Origin: Psychrobacter sp. JCM 18903
Lineage (GTDB): Bacteria; Pseudomonadota; Gammaproteobacteria; Pseudomonadales; Moraxellaceae
DNA length: 64,000 nucleotides
Reading direction: 5' to 3'
Assembly: GCF_000586475.1 (NCBI RefSeq)
Contig: NZ_BAWJ01000013.1
Location: forward strand, 43,119-107,118
Below the pieces are notes generated by a model. That model had not been told where the DNA came from. It saw nothing but the letters and a program-made list of their open reading frames with translations, and made no database searches. The stretch's first letter is position 1; every line of letters begins with the position of its first letter. Positions 40,942 through 51,078 of this stretch are shown here, piece by piece. Both the position numbers and the translations under genes were made by a program.

Positions 40942-41844
40942 ATGGACGAATATAGTCATTTAATGGATATTGACGAAGTGGTTGAGTATTTAAATAAAAA
41001 GACAGAAAGAAACTTCAATCAAGGTAAAGTCATCAAATTTATAGAGGAAAGAAATATACCAATAGTTTTTGAATATAAAGGATGGGTAACATGGGAATTT
41101 AGAAGTGAAGGCAAATATCAGCCGCACCACAAACAATTACAAGGTTACTTTAGTATCGAAAACAACGTCGAAGCCATTTTAATTTTTAAAGGTTTTCTAG
41201 AGAAGATAGTAATAGAGAGAGCTAGAATTTATCGTTTGAACCCACTCGATATAGATAGTAATCCAATTGATAATCTCGAACCTAAAGAGGGTGATATCAT
41301 TTCATTTAAAACTGGTGGACGTTCACCACTGTTCGGCTATCACGCTCGTATAGAGGTTGAGAGTAATAAATTCGGTGTGCTCAAGGTAGACTTAGAAGAG
41401 CATTTAAATAAAAAGCGGACTAAGACTATGGAGAATGAAATCAAAATGGAAGCAGCAGAGTCTAAAATCGAAAAATTAGAGTCCGAGAACGAAAAACTAA
41501 AGTCTGAAAACGCTAGCCTGACACAGCAGCTTGAAGAACTCGCAATCGCTAATAGCCTGATCAAACAGCAAGAGCAAGACATAAATAAACTCAATGACCA
41601 ATTAAATAACCAAGCAGATAGGCCAACTAATACCAATAAAAAAGAAGGGCAAGGCGATAGCTTATTAATACTAGGCGCAGTCATGCACTGTATACAAGAT
41701 GCTGCTAAAAAAAACTATACCCAAGAACTACTAATTCAAGTTATTTTAGACAAGTACAAAGGAGTTAGCGGTATATCAGAAGGCACTTTAAAAAAGAAAT
41801 TTCCTGAATCAAAAAACTATCTAAATCAAAAGCTTCCGACATAA
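40942..41844 (+). CDS. Element-encoded coiled-coil protein of unknown function
   Basis: 300 residues from the Met at 40942 (MDEYSHLMDIDEVVEYLNKK), picked because GAGG sits 7 bases before it. The first 35 residues look like a small DNA-binding helical domain (IDEVVEYLNKKTERNFNQGK), but I cannot name it. A mixed alpha/beta part follows. Then comes a clear coiled coil of Glu/Lys/Leu heptads (about residues 165-230; KIEKLESENEKLKSENASLT). A short helical domain ends the protein. It lies between integrase and the AlpA-like regulator, so a control or replication role for the element is possible. Confidence 0.6.
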   Translation: MDEYSHLMDIDEVVEYLNKKTERNFNQGKVIKFIEERNIPIVFEYKGWVTWEFRSEGKYQPHHKQLQGYFSIENNVEAILIFKGFLEKIVIERARIYRLNPLDIDSNPIDNLEPKEGDIISFKTGGRSPLFGYHARIEVESNKFGVLKVDLEEHLNKKRTKTMENEIKMEAAESKIEKLESENEKLKSENASLTQQLEELAIANSLIKQQEQDINKLNDQLNNQADRPTNTNKKEGQGDSLLILGAVMHCIQDAAKKNYTQELLIQVILDKYKGVSGISEGTLKKKFPESKNYLNQKLPT

Positions 41845-41963
41845 TATATATCTATTAGAAATTTTCAAAAGTTCTATAGAAACGACATCAGACCAGCCTA
41901 TCCTTAACATTCACCTATAGCAACCTACCATTACTGGTAATTCCTTTAACTGCTATGGAGTGA

Positions 41964-42247
41964 ATGAGAATGAAATTAAATGATCAATACCTAAGAATGG
42001 CAGACCTTGCCAATCAACCAGCACGTACCGCTAAGACCTATACGACCAGATCAGGTCAGCAACGTGCTATCACCTCCAAAGCCGCCACACGCGGTATCAC
42101 TGGTTTTTCTGCTAAGCATATCTATCATCTGATTAATGAAAATAAATTCCCCGCTCCGATCAAAATTGGGCGTGCCAGCTATGGCGCTTGTCTGATATAA
42201 ATAGCTGGCTAGATAGCCACAACACTACTAATAGCGGCGAGGTATAA
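41964..42247 (+). CDS. AlpA-like helix-turn-helix regulator (frame broken)
   Basis: About 94 residues after correction. The AlpA/MerR-type pattern GITGFSAKHIYHLINENKFPAPIKIGRASYW is followed, after restoring one T near 42171, by RLSDINSWLDSHNTTNSGEV. The W-R-x-S-x-I-x-x-W tail is typical of AlpA and excisionase-type wings. In P4-like elements AlpA controls integrase/excisionase expression. GGAG precedes the ATG at 41964; the Met at 41970 is an alternative start. The gene ends 3 bases before the next one. Confidence 0.75.
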
Positions 42248-42250
42248 ACT

Positions 42251-42564
42251 ATGACCACCTCAAAGCAATCTACCAAGAAAACTTATAGCCAAATAATACT
42301 TAATCATTTGCTGGCAGGTAAAAGGCTTTCAAATATGGAGGCTTATGACCAGTACGGCATGACTTGTTGCTTGAAACGCATTAGTGAATTACGAGCCAAA
42401 GGTATAGTCATTCAAGATGAAATGATTAAAAAAATGGTAAGCGATACAAATCGTATTGGATAGAACAAACCGTCACCATAACTAATAATGACCACAATAC
42501 GCAAGGCACACTCAAGGCAGGTGATACCCCTTTATGCCAATCGTCTACGAGGGGGACTAGATGA
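42251..42564 (+). CDS. Small helix-turn-helix protein (frame broken)
   Basis: About 104 residues after correction. Its first part, YSQIILNHLLAGKRLSNMEA and YDQYGMTCCLKRISELRAKG, matches a winged helix-turn-helix of the phage HTH_39 kind. In that kind the wing normally reads NGKRxxxYWL. Here one A missing from a run of seven near 42433 hides MIKKNGKRYKSYWIEQTVTI. The corrected frame ends at TGA 42562-42564, overlapping the ATG of the primase gene (ATGA). That overlap supports the correction. Probably regulates or loads the replication protein; this is inference. Confidence 0.7.
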
Positions 42565-45047
42565 ATACTACCTTAACAGATATACATGAAAAAACCCGTG
42601 CTGTGAACACGGGCGCTGACACTATATTACAAGGCTGCAAACCAGCCACGCAGGAGCAACTGGTAGGCGATACTTTTTTAATCAAAATCTGTGACATATT
42701 AGAACCTGAACGGCTGCTATTTTCTACAGACGACACCACTATATATCATGGTGAACAAATTGGCAAAACCGAACCCACAGCCAACACGATAGCCATAGCA
42801 ATCACCGACAAGCAAGGCGATACAGTAGGCGCGGTATTCTACACACCAAACAGCAAAGCAAAGCCTATTGTCATTGATCCTACAGGTTATGGCGCTATCG
42901 TCATTGGTGAGCCAAACAAAGCCAATGAGGTGATAGCCTTTAATGACGCTGATAGCGGTATTGATGTTTATATGCACCTAATGGCTAGTGATAAGACGAT
43001 CATCATTAGCCCTCACAAAACAAAGCAATGCCTTAAAAAGATGGTGCAGCACTGGAGCAGTGGATCACAAGTCACTGTACCGATGACACTTGACGATAAA
43101 GGCTTGATGAACCAGCTGGCAGGTGTAAAGGCTCAAGCATTGGTTACGGTGGCTCATATCGTCACGATGCTACAAAATGACAGCTACGAAGCGATACTAG
43201 CAGACAGTGACACCCAGCTAATCAATTTGCAAGATACTGCCTATTATCCTGAATGGCGCGATGATCCACAGCTGAATGAACCAATGATCTATAGTGATGG
43301 GCGTTTTGAGCTCTATCACGATGGGCTATTTTTCGTGAAGTACAACGATGATGACCCAGCAAATATAACCTTTAAGTTTAAAGCGTTTGTTTGTTCACCG
43401 ATTGAGGTTATCGCTAAGACACGGGACACAAGCAGCGGTACATGGGGGCGGTTATTGCAATGGCGTGATGATGATGGTGTGCCACATACGTGGTCAATGC
43501 CATTAGCACTATTACAAGGTGATGCCCGTGAGTATCGCAAGGAGCTGGCTAGTCAAGGATTGAACATTACCACCAACCCCAAACAGCGCAATTACTTAGA
43601 CACCTATATTCAAAACTACCCTATTCACAAACGGGCGTTATGCGTGGATAAGTTAGGCTGGCACGATAAGCAATATATATTACCTGACAGAGCCATAGGC
43701 AGCGATGGTAAGCAGCTTATCGTCTATCAGTCTGCCCATGCAATCAATAGCACACTGTCCCAGCAAGGAGAGCTAGCCCAGTGGCGTGATAACTTATGCA
43801 AACCACTAGCCGAACAAAGCCGATTCGTTTTCTCTATTGCTTGCGCGTTCGCTGGTCAATTACTGGAGCTATTGGAATATGACGGGGGCGGTTTTCACCT
43901 CTTAGGATCATCAAGCATGGGCAAGTCATTATCGCTTAAATTGGCTGCTAGCGTATGGGGCAACCCTGATAGGTACGTTAAGACATGGCGCAGCACTGAC
44001 AACGCCCTAGAGGGCACAGCAAGCGAACACAACGACAGTTTTCTGCCACTTGATGAAATCAGCGAATGTGACCCTAAAATAGTCGGTAAAACCGTTTACA
44101 TGCTGGCTAATGGTCACGGTAAAGGTAGAAGCACCACCACGGGACACAATCGCATAGCCAAAACATGGCGCATTATCTTTTTGTCTAATGGTGAGGAGTC
44201 GCTACAGAACTTCATGGCACAAGCAGGGCAAAAAACCAATGCAGGTATTGAGGTTCGAGTGGCGCATATAGATGCTGATGCTGGCAAGGGGTTAAAGACG
44301 TTTGATAGTTTGATACTAGCAAAAACAAGCGAAGCCCAAGCCGACAAGATCAACGAGTTATCACACGCTTACTATGGATCAGCTGGCATAGCATGGCTAG
44401 AACATATCACCAGTGACAAGACAGCGACCACCGCCAACGCTGGGCAGTTTGTCAGTGACTTTATGAGTCAGTACAGCGACCTGACAGCACAAGCGCATAG
44501 AGTGGCTAAACGGTTCGCTATCGTAAGCGCAGCTGGTGAGCTGGCAACACAGGCAGGTATAACGGGCTGGCAAGCAGGACAAGCAACCGCAGCCGTGATG
44601 ACTTGCTTAGATAATTGGCTTGATAACTATGGGCGTGATGGTGAACATGAACAACGCCAAATCATAGATCATATCAAGGCATTTATTGAACAGCATGGAT
44701 CAAGTCGCTTTCAGCCTTGCTATAAAAACACGCGCTTAAACTTTGAAGAGAGGACACCAAACCGTATAGGCTATCGCAATATGGACACGGGGGATTATTA
44801 TTTTTCTAAAGAAACTTTTGATAGCGTATGTGCGCCTTTTAGTAAAAAGAAAGTATTACAAGTATTAGAGGAAGCCGACCTACTACTGCTCAATCAAGGT
44901 GATCGTAAAATCTATAAAACGCCTGATACTTTATTTAATGGTAAGCATCGCCCGTCTGTTTACGCGGTTACTGCTAACATACTTTCTTGTGAACCTATGA
45001 AAAAGAACGGGACAGACGGGAGGAACGGGACAGGCCATATGTATTAA
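42561..45047 (+). CDS. DUF927-type primase/helicase
   Basis: 828 residues. The C-terminal half has an SF3/AAA-like helicase core: Walker A FHLLGSSSMGKSLSLKLAAS (about residue 455), followed by WRSTDNALEGTASEHNDSFL and Walker B PLDEISECDPKIV, then NGHGKGRSTTTGHNRIAKTW. This is the DUF927 pattern found in satellites and plasmids. The N-terminal half lacks an obvious zinc finger, so primase activity is uncertain. It starts on an ATGA overlap with the HTH gene. The last codons run into an array of GGGACAG repeats, a likely origin. Confidence 0.85.
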   Translation: MNTTLTDIHEKTRAVNTGADTILQGCKPATQEQLVGDTFLIKICDILEPERLLFSTDDTTIYHGEQIGKTEPTANTIAIAITDKQGDTVGAVFYTPNSKAKPIVIDPTGYGAIVIGEPNKANEVIAFNDADSGIDVYMHLMASDKTIIISPHKTKQCLKKMVQHWSSGSQVTVPMTLDDKGLMNQLAGVKAQALVTVAHIVTMLQNDSYEAILADSDTQLINLQDTAYYPEWRDDPQLNEPMIYSDGRFELYHDGLFFVKYNDDDPANITFKFKAFVCSPIEVIAKTRDTSSGTWGRLLQWRDDDGVPHTWSMPLALLQGDAREYRKELASQGLNITTNPKQRNYLDTYIQNYPIHKRALCVDKLGWHDKQYILPDRAIGSDGKQLIVYQSAHAINSTLSQQGELAQWRDNLCKPLAEQSRFVFSIACAFAGQLLELLEYDGGGFHLLGSSSMGKSLSLKLAASVWGNPDRYVKTWRSTDNALEGTASEHNDSFLPLDEISECDPKIVGKTVYMLANGHGKGRSTTTGHNRIAKTWRIIFLSNGEESLQNFMAQAGQKTNAGIEVRVAHIDADAGKGLKTFDSLILAKTSEAQADKINELSHAYYGSAGIAWLEHITSDKTATTANAGQFVSDFMSQYSDLTAQAHRVAKRFAIVSAAGELATQAGITGWQAGQATAAVMTCLDNWLDNYGRDGEHEQRQIIDHIKAFIEQHGSSRFQPCYKNTRLNFEERTPNRIGYRNMDTGDYYFSKETFDSVCAPFSKKKVLQVLEEADLLLLNQGDRKIYKTPDTLFNGKHRPSVYAVTANILSCEPMKKNGTDGRNGTGHMY

Positions 45048-45206
45048 AGGATTTCGCTGTCCCACTGCTAGAAACCATAACGGGTCGAACGGGACAGGAT
45101 TTTATATTTTGGCTTTTCTGTCCCGTCTGTCCCATTGCTAAAAATCGGGACGGGACGGCTGTAAGCTATACCAATTAAGCGCTGTCCCGTCTGTCCCGTT
45201 TGTCCC
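45009..45206. repeat. GGGACAG / CTGTCCC repeat array (candidate replication origin)
   Basis: Eight exact copies within 200 bases: GGGACAG at 45009, 45027 and 45091; CTGTCCC at 45057, 45118, 45127, 45182 and 45191. Near copies lie at 45147, 45152 and 45200. Many are paired at 9-10-base spacing (TGTCCCGTCTGTCCC). The first two lie in the last codons of the primase/helicase gene. Short repeated sites beside a replication initiator fit iterons or the origin/crr sites of P4-like elements. Confidence 0.65.
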
Positions 45207-45450
45207 AAGTAAAATAGCGAAGCATAGAAAAATCAGGAAGCTTTATAAACTATTCTGATAACAAAACCCCTCTACTAAGTAATATGGTAAATTTTTTAGA
45301 TTATCATTATAGGTTGTGAGATGCTGAACTGTATTCTAAACCCAAGAGTTACATGCCATTAAACCCAACTTTTTTTAGCTAAAATATCAAATACATAAGT
45401 ACAAAATTGTTATTTTCTCTCTGTTTCTCTTAAGAATTTTACCAAATATA

Positions 45451-45610
45451 TGGAAACAGACTTGGAAACAAAACGCAGTAAACAGGAAAAAATGGAAACA
45501 AGATGCCCTATCTCCAAGTAAAATGGAAACAAGAAAAATTGACTCTTAGACCAAATAAATCAAGCCCCTTTATGGAAACAAAGATGGAAAAATCAGAGGA
45601 AACGGAAACA
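45451..45610 (+). repeat. TGGAAACA repeat array
   Basis: TGGAAACA at 45451, 45463, 45493, 45524 and 45573, plus CGGAAACA at 45603 and a degenerate copy near 45585, all in one direction in very AT-rich DNA. The surrounding stretch 45048-45933 has no gene. The array may be a second binding-site set of the origin or an AT-rich unwinding region. Confidence 0.6.
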
Positions 45611-45878
45611 AAAAATTTTGGGAAAATCGATTTATTCATCATCTTGCACAACGCCTAAAAGCCTCGTCAAAAAACCTGATTCACGTCCAAACACCTAACT
45701 TAATATAAAACATAAGTCTATTGAATTTCAAATAGCGATTCGGATTTGGCAGTGAGAGCAGTATCATTTTTTATGTGATCCTACCCATTTTTAATAGTAT
45801 TTAACCAACTGTATAACTTTTGACCAAAATCCTTATTTTTGGGGGAGATTCAATTTTTGTGAACCGTTAATATATTGG

Positions 45879-45906
45879 TTGTAGGCAGTAAGCAACTGAC
45901 TATATA
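45879..45906 (+). promoter_or_regulatory. Candidate promoter of the 33-codon frame
   Basis: TTGTAG (45879-45884), 16-base spacer, TATATA (45901-45906), predicting a start near 45913, about 20 bases before the ATG at 45934. Confidence 0.5.
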
Positions 45907-45933
45907 ACCTAAACACTTAACGGAGTAACAACT

Positions 45934-46035
45934 ATGAAAATTCATATGAACAATGGTGGTCAAGGCGCAGGCTGGCCGAGCACAACAGGCAACCCATCAG
46001 GTGGCGGCCGTGACAATAACCCATCAAGCAAATAG
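45934..46035 (+). CDS. 33-residue glycine-rich small protein
   Basis: ATG preceded by CGGAG at 9 bases and by a candidate promoter. The product opens MKIHMNNGGQGAGWPS and continues TTGNPSGGGRDNNPSSK. It has no hydrophobic segment and no Cys, is rich in Gly, Asn, Pro and Ser, and is near neutral. Composition and signals argue for a real gene despite its size. I cannot name a family. It faces a large gene of unknown function (46064-47312), convergent, with a perfect palindrome between them. Confidence 0.55.
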   Translation: MKIHMNNGGQGAGWPSTTGNPSGGGRDNNPSSK

Positions 46036-46043
46036 GTAGCTAG

Positions 46044-46057
46044 CTGGTAATTACCAG
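46044..46057. repeat. Perfect palindrome between convergent genes
   Basis: CTGGTAATTACCAG, 14 bases. No T-run follows on either side, so a terminator is doubtful. A related ACCATTACTGGTAATT lies upstream of the AlpA-like gene (about 41929-41944), so an operator is possible. Confidence 0.35.
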
Positions 46058-46063
46058 TTATAT

Positions 46064-47312
46064 TCAAGCCATACGTTCAATATGTGTGGCTTGTTTCTTC
46101 AAATAATCCGGCCATTCGACCCGTGGATTGTTTACATGCTCACTGATCATCTTCTCGTACTTGGCCGTCATTGATTCCCACAATCCATAATACTCATCAC
46201 AGATAACACAATGTTGTTTTTTGGTCTGCTTGTTGAGTTTATCCGTGTGCTCATAAATACTTTGAAAGAAAGCATATATGAACCAAGTCATACCTTCAGC
46301 AGTAGGAGGAAGTCCACCAAGTTCATTTATATCTTCATTTTTTATATATCTTACAAACGATTTCTGGAAACTAACTAATGCTTTGTCAGGCTCATCTTCT
46401 AGAGACTCTTCCATACCCAACAACCAATAAAACTCTTCAAGACTAATCCAGTTTCTCTTACTATCACGTTCGCTTTTTCTATCTAAAAAACTATACAACT
46501 GACCATCTTCATCATCCGTTCTCCAATTAATCTCATTTCGAAGACCATAATGACCTTTTGGCATTTCTTTGGGCTTTGTTTTTTTACGGACTTGTTTAGT
46601 TTTCTCGCTACTATAAAAATAAAGATCTGTTAATATAAAGTGTATGAACGATCGTGAGGTGCAAGTGAAAGGATTACCATTTTTGTTAGTTAGCTTGTAT
46701 TTTGAAGTTACTGTGTCATATTCCCATTTATCTGGATCTCGTTTATGCATAAACAACCAGCCCAGACTAATCGGCCTAATATCTTTTGAATAAAAAGCTG
46801 CATGAACTAGAGCATCAAGATTAGCGATAAAGCTAAGCACTATAAACGAATAGAAATCCCCTATTGGCATGTTTATATTAAGCGCCTCATCTTCATAGTT
46901 AAAAGTCTTAAATAAGTAAGTCTTAAAATTTATAATAAGCTTACTATTAAATTTCTGACTCAAACTGTCATCTACAATCTTGGCATGCTCAAGTAAGTGG
47001 GTTGATTCTTCAGCACCAAGCAGCGTACGTACTAATGACTCATAAGGATGTTTGGATAGCTCTCCTTCTTCTAAGCTTATATCTTCTGGTTTAATACTTC
47101 CTTTTTCCTGCGTCGTAGCTAAGTTATTAAATATATCTGCAACCTGAACTTCTGCTTTCTAGGTATTTTAGACAGCTCTTTTGTCAACTTCCTCATTAAA
47201 GCTTTGCCTTCAGCATACCTTTCTTCAAAAGAAGCGAGGACGGTAGCATACTGATGTTATAACGCAATTTCTCATCTTTAGTATCACAAAGGTTAATATT
47301 CTTATCCGTCAT
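46064..47312 (-). CDS. Unknown 416-residue protein (two frame breaks)
   Basis: After adding one base near 47245 and one near 47158 a single frame runs from ATG 47312 (MTDKNINLCDTKDEKLRYN) through ATVLASFEERYAEGKALMRK and AEVQVADIFNNLATTQEKGS to the C-terminal part. It is hydrophilic, probably cytosolic, mostly helical, with a basic patch (SSEKTKQVRKKTKPKEMPKG). A lone CxxC (QHCVICDEYYGLWESM) lies near the end. I do not recognise a family. It lies 40 bases past hsdR on the same strand, within a restriction-system cargo region, so a defence role is plausible but unproven. Confidence 0.6.
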
Positions 47313-47352
47313 ACTATGTACCCTTTACTCTCTGTATAACCTATCCTAAAAC

Positions 47353-50300
47353 TTAAGCACCCAGCTTCGTATCGAGCATCAATCGAATAAACTGCTTAAA
47401 CTGATTCGGGTTAGACAGTAGATGCATAGTCATGTCTTCAAACGTACCCTTTGCATCAAACATAGCGTCCTCGGCAGCGTTTGGATAACCACCCAGCATA
47501 ATCTGATCAACACTATTATTGGTAAACTGTTTGACCACGAGCTCATTCTCAGTGACCTTATTCCAAATAGTATTCATAAAGTTCACTTTGTCCTTATCGG
47601 TAAAATCCTCACCAGCAAAAACCTCGTTTAATCTATCAATAATCTGTGATAGCAGTGCTTCTTGTTTGTCTTTAGGCGTGGCCGTGCCCGCTCCACTGCC
47701 ACCATCTAGTTGATACTCAGACTTGCCCTCTTGTAGCTTTAAGTCTTGCTGATGCAGCTTTGAGACGCGGTAATGACTCATAACGATGTTACTTAGATCA
47801 ACCTCATCTTCGTTGTCCACGCTTTCACGTAATAGCGGCTGTAAGTTACGCGCGTATAGGCTCAATTTCTCTAGCTCTTTGTCGTCATAGTCCACAATCT
47901 GCGACATAAACTCATATTGGCGGGTAAAGGTGCCTAAGTCCTTTTTAAATATTTCCAGCGCGTCTTGATCGGCCCTAAAACCTTTGTAGTCATTCTCAGC
48001 ATTAGTCATCAGTACCACATCGCCCGTGGCCTTGGTACGCTCTAGCATCACTTTGGCATGCTGTGCTTGTTCACGTGCTTGGCTGTAGCGCTTCTGCCAA
48101 CGCTCAACCGCTGGCTTGCAGATATTACTGATGGCGGCGTTAGACTTGTTCTTGCTGTAGAAGGCCTCAACGAATTGCTCGACCTCGTGCCATAAGAAAA
48201 TTTGAGATGCTCGCAATTTCTCATAAAGGTCAAACACCTGATCAGGGTCAGACACATCCGCTAAGGTTGCAGTCTCATAATATGGCTGGAAGGCCTCTAA
48301 AATATCTTGTGGGTCATTAAAGAAGTCGAGCACAAACGTGCCACTCTCAGCTTTACCTTTATAAGTACGGTTTAAGCGCGATAAGGTCTGTACGCAGTCC
48401 ACACCCGTTAGCTTCTTATCAACGTACATGGCGCATAGCTTGGGCTGATCAAAGCCTGTCTGGAACTTATTAGCCACTAACATCACCTGATAGTCATCAC
48501 TGTCAAAAGCTTTACGTAGGTCGCGGCCTTTTAGGCCAATATTCATATTGTGCTCAGTAAACTTCTCACCAAGTAATGCGCCGCTGTCAGGGTCATTGTC
48601 ATTGAAGGTCACTTCCCCTGAGAACGCGACCATGGCATTGATGTTTCTATAGCCGTACTCAGCGATATAGTTATCAAAGGCGAGCTTGTAGCGTACCGCC
48701 TCTTTACGTGAACCGGTCACCACCATCGCTTTGGCTTGGCCACCAAGTAAGCCTTTGATGTTGTCATTAAAGTGCTCAATGATGATCTTCACTTTCTGGG
48801 CGATATTATGCTCATGCAAGCGTACCCAATTATTGAGCTTAATCTTGGCGCGGCGAGCATCGACTTCGTCATCAGCAGCGGCAAGCTTTTGCTTGAGCTG
48901 ATAGACCACTTTATAGTTGGTGTAGTTTTTTAGCACATCTAGGATAAAGCTTTCTTCAATGGCTTGGCGCATGGAATAGACATGATAAGCGGCTGGCAGG
49001 TTATCTTTTGAGGCTGGCAAATCAGGATTAGGCAGACGTCCAAACAGCTCGATGGTTTTCGGCTTAGGCGTGGCAGTAAAGGCATAGTAGCTGAGATTAG
49101 GACTGCTGCGGCGTGCGGCAATGACGTTATCGAGCATATCTTCACTAGAGAGCGGCTTTTCATCATCTGCTTGCTTCTCGGTATCAATCTCTATCTCACC
49201 AGAGATCAGTACTTCTTTGAGCTGGCGTGCCGTTGAGCCTGTCTGTGAGGAATGCGCTTCATCGGCAATGATGGCATAACGGCGTGACTTGAGCACACTT
49301 GAATCTTCAATCGCTTTGAGCACGAAGGGAAAGGTTTGAATAGTCACAATGATAATTGGCTGTGAGTTCACCAGTGCGCTAGCTAGCTGTTCAGACTTTG
49401 AGCCATCACCCTCTTTTCTATTAATCTTGCCCACCACGCCATCGGCATGTTCAACTGATAGATGGTCTCTTGAAGCTGGTCATCAAGTACGGTACGGTCA
49501 GTAATAACAATCACTGAATGAAACTGCTTATCACCGTCACTGTTATATAGGGTCGATAGCTGATGCGCTGTCCATGCGATAGAGTTGGACTTGCCTGACC
49601 CTGCACTATGCTGAATCAAATACTTTTGCCCAGCGCCCTCAGTAATGGCCGCATTGACCAATTTGGTCACCACATCCCACTGATGATAGCGCGGAAACAT
49701 CATAGTTTCTTTTTTAGACTTACGACCAATTGCGTCTTCTTCTTCCTCTATCTGCAAGTGCATAAAATGCCCAAGGATCGATAGCAAGTTCTCTGGCGTG
49801 AGCACCTCGTTCCAGAGGTAATCGGTGGCATAACGGCTGCTATCGCTAGGCGTATCATTGCCCGCGCCGCCATCTTTAGTGCCTTTATTAAAGGGTAAAA
49901 AGTAGGTGCTGTTACCTGCCAGCTTGGTTGTCATATAGACTTCATACTGACTGACGGCAAAGTGCACCAATGCGCCACGCTTAAACATTAGCAACGGCTC
50001 AGGTTTTTTAGTATCAGGGTCTTTTGGCAGGCGTGTCTTCTTATACTGAGTAATCGCATTTTGTACCGCTTGCTTAAACTCCGACTTTAGCTCCATCGTT
50101 GTGACGGGCAAGCCATTGACGAACAGCACCACATCGATACGGTTACGCTTAGCGACCTTGCCGTCAGTGCTGTCTTTTAAACTAGCATGCGGGCTATACA
50201 CCACCTCAGGAACGACACGGCAGATATTGGCCTCATAGCGTGCCATGATCTCAGGGTTGAGACTATGCTCAGGCTTAAACTGGCATAATGAAAAGCGCGC

Positions 50301-50626
50301 ATTACGAATCTTTAGACCGTGACGCAATACGCCTAATGTGCCATAAGTGCGTGAGGCTTGATCGGTTGAGTGTTCATCAGCCTTGTTTAGCTGCTTCACT
50401 AATGCGGTGATAAAGTGGCGCTCAGAGTCGATAGGGAAGTACGGCAAAACTTCTCCCATTCCTTTGGCTGGGTCGTCTGCACAAAGTCGAGTACGTCTTG
50501 CTCATATAGTGCAGTCTCTGCCTGATAGCCACTGGCATGACCTACTTGCCAGCCATGCGCTTGCATTTGAGTGACGATATCGGCTTGGAAGACAGATTCG
50601 TAAGTGATATCGTGGGCGTTGGTCAT
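47353..50626 (-). CDS. hsdR: Type I restriction enzyme, R (endonuclease/translocase) subunit (two frame breaks)
   Basis: About 1091 residues after correction. The N-terminal nuclease has RNRIDVVLFVNGLPVTTMEL(K), the D...ExK core near residue 175. The translocase has Walker A LIQHSAGSGKSNSIAWTA, the DEAH box YAIIADEAHSSQTGSTARQL and helicase motif VI (VQTLSRLNRTYKGK). Breaks lie near 50445 (CR|YFPIDSERHF) and near 49430 (YQLN|HADGVVGKINRK), each repaired by one base. HsdR cuts DNA after translocation with HsdM and HsdS. Unusually it is about 4.5 kb from hsdS, and a remnant of another hsdR start lies at 52531-52653. Confidence 0.9.
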
Positions 50627-50667
50627 GTTAAGTCCGTTTAGTTTTATTATTATTTTGCTTAAAACAA

Positions 50668-51048
50668 TTAGGTCGAAAGCGCTATAAGGTCTGAGTACTC
50701 TCTAGCAAATATAAAAAGCAGCACTAGCAGAAACGTTAATAGTAGCGTTCTATATTTCTCAGCGACTGCTCTTTTGGAAGTAAGTGCCTTATAAAAAATA
50801 AACAGATAAGGAATAATTACAATCCAAACATAGGGAATCCAAAGGAACATTAAAGTAATGGTAATATCGTCCAGCATATACTTAGCGGTACTACTAAAAA
50901 ACTCTAAAGAAACAGTATAATTCGAGTCGTGCTTTTTGTACCCGCTGTAAGTTAAGTAAGCATTTATTAGATAAGCAATAATAGGGCTATAAATGAGCGC
51001 CCAGAATAGCTGCTTGTAGCACTTAGTAATTGGATCGGGATGATTCAT
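50668..51048 (-). CDS. Small membrane protein of unknown function
   Basis: 126 residues with three hydrophobic stretches (FWALIYSPIIAYLINAYLTY, ITLMFLWIPYVWIVIIPYLF, YRTLLLTFLLVLLFIFAREY). Two charged loops separate them. No family recognised. It lies 41 bases before hsdR and 30 bases after the Sel1 gene on the same strand, so it may share their transcript. Because it lies inside the split restriction locus it could have arrived together with the Sel1 gene. Confidence 0.6.
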   Translation of the reverse strand: MNHPDPITKCYKQLFWALIYSPIIAYLINAYLTYSGYKKHDSNYTVSLEFFSSTAKYMLDDITITLMFLWIPYVWIVIIPYLFIFYKALTSKRAVAEKYRTLLLTFLLVLLFIFAREYSDLIALST

Positions 51049-51078
51049 AATTATATCTATTAATATGCGGAAGTCATT

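Noticed and set aside
45009..45206. CRISPR array as an explanation of the repeats
   Set aside because: Repeat units are only 7 bases, occur in both orientations and have irregular spacing; no cas genes are present.
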